From an uncultured Collinsella sp. (GTDB lineage: Bacteria; Actinomycetota; Coriobacteriia; Coriobacteriales; Coriobacteriaceae): 21,111 nt of DNA. The position numbers and the translations under genes were made by a program. Shown here piece after piece: positions 15,029 through 21,111 of this stretch. Every line of letters begins with the position of its first letter. Within the stretch, counting starts at the first letter, position 1. Location of the stretch: contig CALHDP010000048.1 of NCBI GenBank assembly GCA_938023085.1, positions 1 to 21,111 on the forward strand. Direction: 5' to 3'. Below the pieces are notes generated by a model. That model worked only from the letters and a program-made list of their open reading frames with translations. It ran no database searches and was not told the DNA's origin.

Positions 15029-15862
15029 TTAGCGGATGATGGTCGCGCCGGTCTTGTGCGAAACGTAGACAGCAGCCTTGTTAATCGCGACGTTGATGAG
15101 GATATAGATGACCGCGATTACCAGGTAGACCGACACGAGGGCATCGTAGTTGGTAATGAGCACGCGGGCATTTTGCATGAGGTCGGGGTAGCTCACCACG
15201 TAGGCGACGGTGGTGTCTTTGACTACGACCACGAGCTGCGAAATCAACGACGGAATGATAAATCGAATCGCCTGCGGCAACACGATTTTAAAGGTGATTT
15301 TAGCTTTGGAGAGACCGAGCGCCTGGGCCGCCTCGACCTGGCCGCGCGGCACGGCATTGACGCCGGCGCGGAAGATTTCGGCAAGTACGCCGGCTGCAGC
15401 GAGCGCGACGGGGAGCGTGAGCATCCAAAACGACGGCAGCGCGATCTTGTACTGGGGCAGCACCAAAAAGAAGAAGTAGATGAACAGAAGGCTCGGCACG
15501 CCGCGGAAGAAATCGGTGAGCACGCGGCAGACCAGCTGCAGCGGCTTAATGTCGCTGGTGCGGCCGAGCATAAGGGCTAAGCCCAGCACCAGTGCGATGG
15601 CGCCAGCGGTGAGTGCGACTTTAACGGTGCCCTCAAAGCCGGCAAGCAGGAACTTCCAGGTGGTGAGGTGCGTAAAGAAATACCAATAGTGGACCGAAAG
15701 CTGACCGGTCACATAAAAGCGCTGCAGTACCAGGACGGTGAGTGCGGCCACGGCAACAAGCGAGATGGCAGTGCCGATGCGAATCTTGGCGCGCATCTTG
15801 GGGCCGGGAGCCTCGTAGAGCGCATCGCGCATGGTAAGCGCAGGGGAGGAGTGCTTGCTCAT
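15029..15862 (-). CDS. polar amino acid ABC transporter permease
   Basis: One of two membrane subunits of the importer. About 25 cytoplasmic residues precede hydrophobic segments, beginning around 30-48 and 70-98. The ATPase-contact EAA loop is EAAQALGLSKAKI (177-189), followed by the PQAIR segment of the His/Glu/Gln/Arg permease family. The length of 277 fits GluD-type permeases. Its ATG overlaps the TGA of the first permease gene by 4 nt (ATGA), so translation is coupled. The ribosome binding region contains a small palindrome GAGGATCCTC (15865-15874). Partner of the 15859-16518 product as a heterodimer. Confidence 0.92.
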   Translation of the reverse strand: MSKHSSPALTMRDALYEAPGPKMRAKIRIGTAISLVAVAALTVLVLQRFYVTGQLSVHYWYFFTHLTTWKFLLAGFEGTVKVALTAGAIALVLGLALMLGRTSDIKPLQLVCRVLTDFFRGVPSLLFIYFFFLVLPQYKIALPSFWMLTLPVALAAAGVLAEIFRAGVNAVPRGQVEAAQALGLSKAKITFKIVLPQAIRFIIPSLISQLVVVVKDTTVAYVVSYPDLMQNARVLITNYDALVSVYLVIAVIYILINVAINKAAVYVSHKTGATIIR

Positions 15863-16518
15863 CGGAGGATCCTCACCTTCTTATCGATGTAGTTGCCAAT
15901 GTGGCTCACCACAAAGGCCGTGCCCAGGTAGCCGAGCGCCGAGATAAAGAACGCGGCGACGCCGCCGAGCGAGCGCGTGTTGATATAGCTCACCACGCCG
16001 GTGAGCTCTTGCGGCTTAAGCGGCACCTGGCTGCCGAGCGCAGTGGTGAGCATGACGGCGATAAAGAGGTTGGTCATGGGCAGCACGCTCGAGCGCAGCG
16101 CCTGCGGAATCACGATCTTGGAGAGGATGCGGCTGAAGCTCATGCCGAGCGAGCGGGCGGCTTCCACCTGGCCGACGCCGACGGTGTTGATACCGCTCAT
16201 AAAGTTCTCGGAACCAAAGGCCGAGCCCAACAGGACCGTGGCGACGATAACGCAGGTGCGGTAGGGTAGGACGACCTTGAGCGGCGGCAGTGCGTAGACG
16301 ACGATGATGAGCAGCGCGATGCCGGGGATGTTACGGAAGACCTGGACATACAGGTCGCCAAAGACGCGCAGCGGCTTGAGCGGCGACACGCGCATCACGG
16401 TGACGGCGACGGCCAGCACCATGGCGATGGCAAACGACTCAAGCGTCATGCCCCAGGTTGCGAGCAGCGCGTCGATATAGTTCTGGCCATAGAGTGACCA
16501 GAGTTCGGAGAGACTCAT
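15859..16518 (-). CDS. polar amino acid ABC transporter permease
   Basis: The other membrane subunit, 219 residues, GluC-like. Several hydrophobic segments surround the EAA loop EAARSLGMSFSRIL (119-132) and IPQALRSSVLP. It is shorter than its partner, without the N-terminal extension. GGGAGG lies 5 nt before the ATG at 16518. A hairpin separates it from the binding-protein gene upstream, so it is transcribed by partial read-through. Confidence 0.92.
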   Translation of the reverse strand: MSLSELWSLYGQNYIDALLATWGMTLESFAIAMVLAVAVTVMRVSPLKPLRVFGDLYVQVFRNIPGIALLIIVVYALPPLKVVLPYRTCVIVATVLLGSAFGSENFMSGINTVGVGQVEAARSLGMSFSRILSKIVIPQALRSSVLPMTNLFIAVMLTTALGSQVPLKPQELTGVVSYINTRSLGGVAAFFISALGYLGTAFVVSHIGNYIDKKVRILR

Positions 16519-16542
16519 GCGGACCTCCCGCCGATAAGGAAA

Positions 16543-16568
16543 GGGGCTCCCGTGTGTACGGAAGCCCC
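16543..16568 (-). terminator. attenuating hairpin between binding-protein and permease genes
   Basis: A 10-bp stem with one mismatch (16543-16552 with 16559-16568) and a 6-nt loop; on the minus strand TTTCCTT follows. It lies inside the operon, where a leaky terminator commonly makes the binding protein more abundant than the membrane subunits. Confidence 0.7.
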
Positions 16569-16657
16569 GACAACTCAGTGAGGAAACAGTTTAGCGCAAT
16601 AAAGCGAATCGTGCGTTTCCGTATGGTTTCGCAGCGGCTGATGCCCAGCTTACGAGC

Positions 16658-17653
16658 CTAGGCGCCGACCTCGGGCAGCTCGGGAACATTGGTGTCGCCC
16701 GTACGGTCGCCGATGCAGATCTGCCACAGCTCGGTCCAGGTGCCGTCGTCCTCGATCTTCTTAAGGAAGTCGTTGACAAAGGCGACACCGTCGGAATCGA
16801 GCGGCAGGCCGATGCCGTAGGGCTCCTTGTTGCCGAAGGGCTTGCCGGCGATCTTGTACTTACCAGGCTCGCGAACCAGGGCGCTCTGCTGCATGTTGTT
16901 ATCGATGACGTAGGCGTCAACGCGGCCCTGCTGGAGTGCCTGGCGGGCCTCCTCGTCGGTCTTGAACTCCTGCTGACTGGCCTTGGGAGCGAACTCCTCC
17001 AGGATGGCGGGGCCGTTGGAGCCGGACTGGACGGCGACGTTCTTGTCGGCCAGGTCGTCGACGCCCTTGATGTCGTCGTTATCGGCGAGCACCAGGATGG
17101 CCTGCTGGGTGTAGTAGTAGGGACCGGCAAAGGAGACGAGCTTCTTGCGCTCGTCGGTGATGGTGTAGGTGGCAAAGACGGCGTCGACCTGGCCGTTCTG
17201 CAGGACGGACTCGCGCGTGTCCGAGGTCACCTGGGTGATCTCGACCTTGTTCTCGCCCAGAATGTAGTTGGACAGGAGCTGTGCGATACCGGCGTCGAAG
17301 CCGCGGGTCTGACCGTCTTTTTCGTTGAGGAGGGAGAAAAGCGTGGAGGTCTGAACGCCACCGATCTTAAAGACGCCGGCGTCTTTGACGGCCGTCGCCC
17401 AGGTGCTGGCGGCGATGGCATCGTCATCGGCCTTGGGGCCGTCGTTGACGAGCTTGTCGAATGCCTTGGCATCGAGCGTGGCGGAAACCTCGGTATCCTC
17501 GGAGCCCTCGGAGGAGCCAGCGGTGGAACCCTTGTTAGCCTCGGCGCTGGTGTCGGAGCAGCCGGCAAGACCAAGGCCGGCGACGGTTGCGAAGGTGGCG
17601 GCGACAAAGCCGCGGCGGTCGAGAACGACCTGCTGGGAGAGGTTCTTGCTCAT
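16658..17653 (-). CDS. amino acid ABC transporter substrate-binding lipoprotein
   Basis: A 331-residue extracellular binding protein that delivers substrate to the two permeases. The signal sequence has a twin arginine (LDRRGFVAA, Arg13-Arg14), a hydrophobic core and the lipobox LAGC, making Cys32 the lipidated N-terminus. A Ser/Thr/Glu-rich linker follows. The SBP family 3 fold covers about 95-325, with the hallmark blocks GFDAGIAQLL, VFATYTITDERKK and PYGIGLPLDSDG. The twin arginine suggests possible Tat export, which is unusual for this family but common in lipoproteins of high-GC Gram-positives. AAAGG precedes the ATG. First gene of the operon, behind a good promoter. Substrate probably glutamate, glutamine or a relative. 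Confidence 0.92.
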   Translation of the reverse strand: MSKNLSQQVVLDRRGFVAATFATVAGLGLAGCSDTSAEANKGSTAGSSEGSEDTEVSATLDAKAFDKLVNDGPKADDDAIAASTWATAVKDAGVFKIGGVQTSTLFSLLNEKDGQTRGFDAGIAQLLSNYILGENKVEITQVTSDTRESVLQNGQVDAVFATYTITDERKKLVSFAGPYYYTQQAILVLADNDDIKGVDDLADKNVAVQSGSNGPAILEEFAPKASQQEFKTDEEARQALQQGRVDAYVIDNNMQQSALVREPGKYKIAGKPFGNKEPYGIGLPLDSDGVAFVNDFLKKIEDDGTWTELWQICIGDRTGDTNVPELPEVGA

Positions 17654-17696
17654 GGTAGAACACCTTTCTCAATAAAATCCCTAGCGGTTGAGTAGA

Positions 17697-17726
17697 GTTA
17701 TACCCTATCGCGCTCAAATGGGTCAA
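17697..17726 (-). promoter_or_regulatory. promoter of the amino acid ABC operon
   Basis: On the minus strand TTGACC (17726-17721) is separated by 18 bp from TATAAC (17702-17697), close to the sigma-70 consensus, with a predicted start near 17690. The leader is about 37 nt. Upstream, AATAAC and GTTATT form a wide imperfect dyad (about 17731-17766) that could be an operator. Confidence 0.7.
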
Positions 17727-17774
17727 CACGAAATAACTCAGAAACATACTTACCTTATGGGTTATTCTACCTAC

Positions 17775-17790
17775 TAAAAAGGGACAGGCA
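17775..17790. repeat. AAAAGGGACAGG element, copy 3 (diverged)
   Basis: CTAAAAAGGGACAGGCACC shares the AAAAGGGACAGG core with the copies at 5556-5594 and 7828-7859, but the flanking arms are not conserved. It lies about 50 bp upstream of the ABC operon promoter. Confidence 0.5.
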
Positions 17791-17837
17791 CCTTCGTGGT
17801 GGTTTTGGCCGATGCGGCGGCATGCCTTGTTGCTTTG

Positions 17838-18053
17838 TCTCGATCTGTAACATCTGCAGCCGTTTTTGCCGAGCGACTGTTACAGATCGAGATTTTCTCT
17901 TCAGGGGAATTCGAATGTCTCAATCTGTAACATCTGGACGGCCAAAAGGTCTCTATCTGTTATAGATTGAGACAAAGGTCTGGGACTAGGACGTCTTATC
18001 CAGATCTGTAACAGTTAGACGGGAATTCGGGCTCTAGATGTTACAGATTGAGA
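17838..18053. repeat. array of six alternating 15-bp sites at 40-bp period (three tandem palindromes)
   Basis: The site TCTC(A/G)ATCTGTAACA occurs at 17838-17852 (+), 17878-17892 (-), 17918-17932 (+), 17958-17972 (-), 17999-18013 (+, three mismatches) and 18039-18053 (-). Successive starts are 40, 40, 40, 41 and 40 bp apart. Each +/- pair forms a palindrome with exactly 25 nt between arms. The intervening segments differ, although GGGAATTCG and AAAGGTCT each occur in two of them. It lies between the ABC operon promoter and the terminator of the DXS-like gene. Confidence 0.9.
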
Positions 18054-18072
18054 TAATCGCGTCGCGAAAATT

Positions 18073-18109
18073 AAAACCTCCGCAGGGATGCTTCCCTTGC
18101 GGAGGTTTT
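18073..18109. terminator. terminator of the DXS-like gene
   Basis: Stem AAAACCTCCGC / GCGGAGGTTTT (18073-18083, 18099-18109) with an inner AGGGA/TCCCT pairing and a small loop. On the minus strand the U-rich tail follows the stem immediately. It starts one base after the stop codon. Confidence 0.92.
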
Positions 18110-18110
18110 C

Positions 18111-19892
18111 TTACTCGTTGAGTAGCCTTACGGCTTCGGCGGCCATGTTCTCGACCGTCATGCCGTTCTGAGCGAGCAGCTCGTTGGGGTCGTAGCGGTC
18201 GGGGAAGCCCTTGGCGATGCCGAAGGTGCGCGTGCGCACGGGCGTGCAGGCCAGGTAGCACGCCACGCGCTCGCCCCAGCCGCCGTCCAAGATGCCGTCC
18301 TCGAGGGTGACGACAACACGATGCTCGGCAGCAAGGCTATCGAGGAACTCGCGGTCGAGTTCGGTTGCAAAGCGCGGGTTGACGAGCGTGGCCTCGATGC
18401 CGTACTCGGCGGCCAAGCGGTTTGCCACGCGCTCGCCCAGCTCAAAGAAATCGCCGAGTGCGAGCACGGCAACGTCGCGGCCCTGACGCACCACGTTGTA
18501 GCGAACGGCACTGTACTCGGTGTCTTCGGCGGGCGCCAGATCGGGACGGCTCACCAGGCCAATACCAGGTACACGAATCGCCACGGGATGCTCGCGGTGG
18601 TCGAGCGACCAGCTCAGCATGGACAGATATTCCTCCATGCAGGCCGGCGCTAGGTAGCGCATGTTGGGAAGAGCGCCCAGCATGGAAATATCGAAGAACG
18701 AGAGGTGCGTCTCGGATGTGGTGCCAAAGATTGACGCACCAAACACCAGGATGGTTGCGGGGGCGTCGTTGAGGCACAGGTCGTGCCACAGCTCGTCGTA
18801 GGCGCGCTGCAAAAACGTGCCGTACACACCAAAGACTGGCTTGGCGCCCGAGCGCGCAAGCGCGGTGGCAAAGGTCACGGCGTGCTCCTCGGCAATGCCC
18901 ACATCGACGAACTGTTTGCCGGCGGCAGCGCGAAGTTCGGGTGTAAAGCCCATGATGTAGGGCGTGGCGGCCGTGATGCCCACGACCTGCGGATCGCGCT
19001 CGATGGCGGCGCTGAGCGCCTCGCCCGTAATATCGGCATAGATGCGCGGTGCGGGCTCGCTCGGATGGCCCGGGCAGAGCTTGCGGCCGGTCGCCATGTC
19101 AAAGGGGCCTACGTGATGCCAGCGCTCGGGGTCGTTTTGGGCCGGCTCAAAGCCCTTGCCCTTGGCGGTCGAGACGTGGAGCACGATGGGATGATCGATA
19201 TTGCGCAGTTCCTGCAGCGCGTCGACGAGGGCCAACACATCGTTACCGGCGTCTAGATAGCGGTAGTCGAGCCCCATCGCGCGGAAAACGTTGCGCTCAC
19301 AGGTGCCGTTGCTGGCGCGCAGCTCGGTCAGATTACGATACAGGCCGCCATGGTTCTCGGCAATGGACTGGTCGTTATCGTTGACGATGATGATCAGGTT
19401 GCTATCGAGTTCGGCGGCATTGTTGAAGCCCTCAAACGCCAGGCCACCCGAAAGCGAGCCGTCGCCAATAACAGTAATGACGTTATACGTGTCACCCGCC
19501 AAGTCGCGCGCGTGGGCAAGGCCGCAGCCCAAGCTCACCGAGGTCGAGGTATGCCCCATGGCAAACAGGTCATGCTCAGACTCGTCGGGATTGGCAAAGC
19601 CAGAAGCCTCACCATAACGCTCCGGATCGATATAAGTGTACGCGCGCCCCTTCAGCGCCTTGTGGGCGTAGGTCTGGTGCGAAACGTCAAAGACAATCTT
19701 GTCGATGGGGGAGTTAAACACGCGATGAAGCGCAACCGTAAGCTCAACGACGCCCAGGTTGGGGGCAACGTGCCCGCCGACGGCGGCGGAGCTTTCGAGG
19801 ATTGCCTGGCGGATCTCGCCGCAGAGCAGCGGAAGCTCGGCGCGGTCGAGAGCCTTGACGTCCTCGGGCGTTGTCGTTTGCGTAAGCAGCAT
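18111..19892 (-). CDS. dxs: 1-deoxy-D-xylulose-5-phosphate synthase-like thiamine diphosphate enzyme
   Basis: A 593-residue cytoplasmic ThDP enzyme of the DXS/transketolase type. Cofactor parts are intact: SHQTYAHK (His72, as E. coli His49), MGHTSTSVS (112-120), GDGSLSGG...NNA with NDN (143-173), His259 (as His299) and Glu335 in GIAEEHAVTF (as Glu370). Tyr357 and Arg363 of YGTFLQR are also kept. Around the substrate, however, the DRAG...GADG block is replaced by FGASIFGTTSETH: Arg420 becomes Gly385 and Asp427 becomes Thr392. The PRG motif has become PG (Arg478 to Gly443). The protein is about 25 residues shorter than usual. It may be a DXS paralogue with another acceptor. The start ATG has a GGAG about 12 nt upstream. 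Confidence 0.75.
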   Translation of the reverse strand: MLLTQTTTPEDVKALDRAELPLLCGEIRQAILESSAAVGGHVAPNLGVVELTVALHRVFNSPIDKIVFDVSHQTYAHKALKGRAYTYIDPERYGEASGFANPDESEHDLFAMGHTSTSVSLGCGLAHARDLAGDTYNVITVIGDGSLSGGLAFEGFNNAAELDSNLIIIVNDNDQSIAENHGGLYRNLTELRASNGTCERNVFRAMGLDYRYLDAGNDVLALVDALQELRNIDHPIVLHVSTAKGKGFEPAQNDPERWHHVGPFDMATGRKLCPGHPSEPAPRIYADITGEALSAAIERDPQVVGITAATPYIMGFTPELRAAAGKQFVDVGIAEEHAVTFATALARSGAKPVFGVYGTFLQRAYDELWHDLCLNDAPATILVFGASIFGTTSETHLSFFDISMLGALPNMRYLAPACMEEYLSMLSWSLDHREHPVAIRVPGIGLVSRPDLAPAEDTEYSAVRYNVVRQGRDVAVLALGDFFELGERVANRLAAEYGIEATLVNPRFATELDREFLDSLAAEHRVVVTLEDGILDGGWGERVACYLACTPVRTRTFGIAKGFPDRYDPNELLAQNGMTVENMAAEAVRLLNE

Positions 19893-20019
19893 CGTTGTGG
19901 GTTACTCCATGCGAATCGAGCACCGGCGCTCCCTCGGCCGGCACAATTGCACAGAACAGTCTCGCACATTTTGGCGTTTGATATGTGACGGCGGCGCGGT
20001 AATTCGACAACTGGTGGGG

Positions 20020-20031
20020 CAAAACGTTTTG
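20020..20031. promoter_or_regulatory. LacI-type palindromic operator candidate
   Basis: Perfect 12-bp palindrome CAAAACGTTTTG, extending as GGGCAAAACGTTTTGTCC with one wobble, in the divergent region between the DXS-like and HD-domain genes. The central CG dyad resembles LacI/CcpA-type sites. It lies 128 bp from the DXS-like start and 90 bp from the HD gene start. No cognate regulator is in the window. Confidence 0.4.
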
Positions 20032-20120
20032 TCCGATGCCATACTGATAGGTTCCATGATGATTTTATTCAATGCGTGCAGGCCGTGGCTTGTCGCCGTG
20101 AGCCGCTGGAAGGAGGCAGC

Positions 20121-20657
20121 ATGTCCGATGTCGTTCGTGCCGAGAAAATCGCGTGCGAAGTGGACCATGCTGCCCGTCAACTGGCACAGGCGGGCCGTCT
20201 GGACCTGACGCGCGAGTTTATCCAGCATGGCGATGTGACGGTGTATACGCATGTGACCTCGGTAGCGCAGGCGAGTCTGTCCTTTGCCGAGCGCTTGGGC
20301 CGCGTCGGTGTCTCGGTTGACCGCGCCTCGTTGCTGCGCGGGGCCCTGCTGCACGATTACTTTCTCTATGACTGGCACGATCCCGACCCAAGCCATCGGC
20401 TGCATGGCTTTCGCCACCCGTTTTTTGCCCTGGCACGTGCGGAGGAAGATTTTGAGCTGACGCCGCGCGAACGGAATATTATCGTGCGGCATATGTTTCC
20501 GCTGGTGCCAGTGCCGCCGACGTGTCGTGAAGCTTGGATTGTATGCCTTGCAGATAAATGGTGCGCTCTGCGCGAGACGGTTGCCGGCCGCCTGCCGCGC
20601 AAGGACGAGGCGGACGATGACGTGAGTAAAGCATCGAGCGAAAAGAGGAGAGGGTAG
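20121..20657 (+). CDS. HD-domain phosphohydrolase-like protein
   Basis: A 178-residue HD-superfamily protein, probably a metal-dependent phosphohydrolase. His44 (YTHVTSVA), His78-Asp79 (GALLHDYFLYDWH), His99 and His124 (IVRHMFP), and Asp145 (CLADKWCAL) make the metal-binding set. The C-terminal 25 residues are charged and variable. The ATG at 20121 has a strong GGAAGGAGG 4 nt upstream; an in-frame ATG at 20076 lacks one. The next gene starts 3 nt after the stop, so the pair is co-transcribed. Small HD proteins of this kind are widespread next to COG4905 membrane proteins and their substrate is unknown to me. Confidence 0.87.
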   Translation: MSDVVRAEKIACEVDHAARQLAQAGRLDLTREFIQHGDVTVYTHVTSVAQASLSFAERLGRVGVSVDRASLLRGALLHDYFLYDWHDPDPSHRLHGFRHPFFALARAEEDFELTPRERNIIVRHMFPLVPVPPTCREAWIVCLADKWCALRETVAGRLPRKDEADDDVSKASSEKRRG

Positions 20658-20660
20658 ACG

Positions 20661-21111
20661 GTGGAAACCGCGATTGATATGGCGTTTGGCGGCGCGACGC
20701 TTGCCGCCTGCCCGCTCTCGGCACTGGTGCTCTCGTTTGTCTTTTACGGGTTTTGCGGCTGGGCGTGGGAGTCGACAGTATGCGCCATGCTCAACCACGG
20801 ACGCTTCGCCAACAGTGGCTTTTTGCTGGGGCCGTGTTGTCCTATCTATGGTGTGGGCGGCATTGCCTGCTGGCTTTTGCTGCGCGGGATTCCGGATGCG
20901 TCGAGCCAGTTTGTCGCTGCAGCGCTCGTATGCAGCGTGATTGAGTACAGCGTGGGCGTGCTGTTGGAAAAAACAACGGGCGCTCGCTTTTGGGACTATT
21001 CGCACCTGCCGTTTAACCTGCACGGGCGCATCTGCCTGTACTGGGCCTGCGCGTTTGGCCTGGGTGCGCTGTGCATTTGCCGTTTAGTGGAGCCGGCATT
21101 GCTGGGGCTGC
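20661..21111 (+). CDS. putative ABC-transporter type membrane protein (COG4905/CmpB-like), partial
   Basis: A GTG start at 20661 opens a frame that runs off the window edge (150 codons seen). GAGGAG lies 10 nt upstream, and the start is 3 nt from the HD gene stop. The frame has FYGFCGWAWES near residue 28, GFLLGPCCPIYGVGG, EYSVGVLLEKTTGARFWDYS and the conserved LPFNLHGRICLYWA, which are hallmarks of the family annotated as putative ABC transporter permease (Pfam ABC_trans_CmpB). At least three hydrophobic segments are visible. Despite the name, no ATPase partner is nearby and transport is unproven. The C-terminal end lies outside the window. Confidence 0.85.
   Translation, partial: METAIDMAFGGATLAACPLSALVLSFVFYGFCGWAWESTVCAMLNHGRFANSGFLLGPCCPIYGVGGIACWLLLRGIPDASSQFVAAALVCSVIEYSVGVLLEKTTGARFWDYSHLPFNLHGRICLYWACAFGLGALCICRLVEPALLGL

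Noticed and set aside
17838..18053. CRISPR array
   Set aside because: The repeats are only 15 bp and alternate in orientation; only three units exist, spacers are 25-26 bp, some spacers share words, and no cas gene is nearby.
19902..21023. 373-residue minus-strand open frame opposite the HD and COG4905 genes
   Set aside because: It covers two genes with recognisable motifs and an intergenic region, and has no recognisable domain itself.

Overview
The window is a high-GC bacterial chromosome segment. Several things point to a gut Coriobacteriia, most likely Collinsella or a close relative: the gene set, a methionine aminopeptidase with an N-terminal SEC-C motif, a glutamate-type ABC operon with a GATase, and many short intergenic palindromes. 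This is inference from gene style; no rRNA or other marker gene is present.

Layout. 1-307 has no solid gene; it holds a small coding-like remnant on the minus strand and the first copy of a dispersed palindrome. 308-1246 (-) is an XRE-type regulator fused to a histidine-rich repeat and a membrane domain. 1247-1704 is gene-free and holds an upstream regulatory region, a second palindrome copy and a 121-bp cloverleaf-like inverted repeat. 1705-2784 (-) is a phosphofructokinase and 2925-4010 (-) a membrane-anchored Ntn-type amide hydrolase. 4172-5557 (+) is an M18 aminopeptidase with a textbook terminator. 5772-6639 (+) is a two-gene toxin-antitoxin module (RHH antitoxin, PIN toxin). 6640-6871 is a repeat-rich spacer. 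6872-7807 (-) is a 2-hydroxyacid dehydrogenase, 7940-8827 (-) is map, 8988-9764 (-) is a radical SAM protein and 9990-10787 (+) an alpha/beta hydrolase. 10999-13260 (+) is a signalling pair: a degenerate GGDEF-receiver-HD-GYP protein followed by an Hpt protein. 17653 down to 13366 (-) is a five-gene operon: solute-binding lipoprotein, two permeases, ATPase and a class I GATase. 17654-18110 is gene-free and carries the operon promoter, a strikingly regular array of six alternating 15-bp sites, and a terminator. 18111-19892 (-) is a DXS-like thiamine enzyme. 20121-21111 (+) is an HD-domain protein followed by a COG4905-type membrane protein cut by the window edge.

How the genes work together. 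The ABC operon probably imports an acidic or amide amino acid or a gamma-glutamyl compound, which the co-transcribed GATase could hydrolyse. The HD-GYP and Hpt genes look like one output/phosphorelay unit for cyclic-di-GMP control. The remaining genes are mostly single transcription units with their own terminators.

Most unusual are the intergenic repeats. There are at least five structural families: the GTTGCGGT palindrome (3 copies), the AAAAGGGACAGG element (3 copies), the cloverleaf, the nested repeat at 6654-6829, and the 40-bp-period alternating array at 17838-18053. Among proteins, the DXS-like enzyme has lost three substrate-binding residues, and the GGDEF domain has lost catalysis but kept its inhibitory site.
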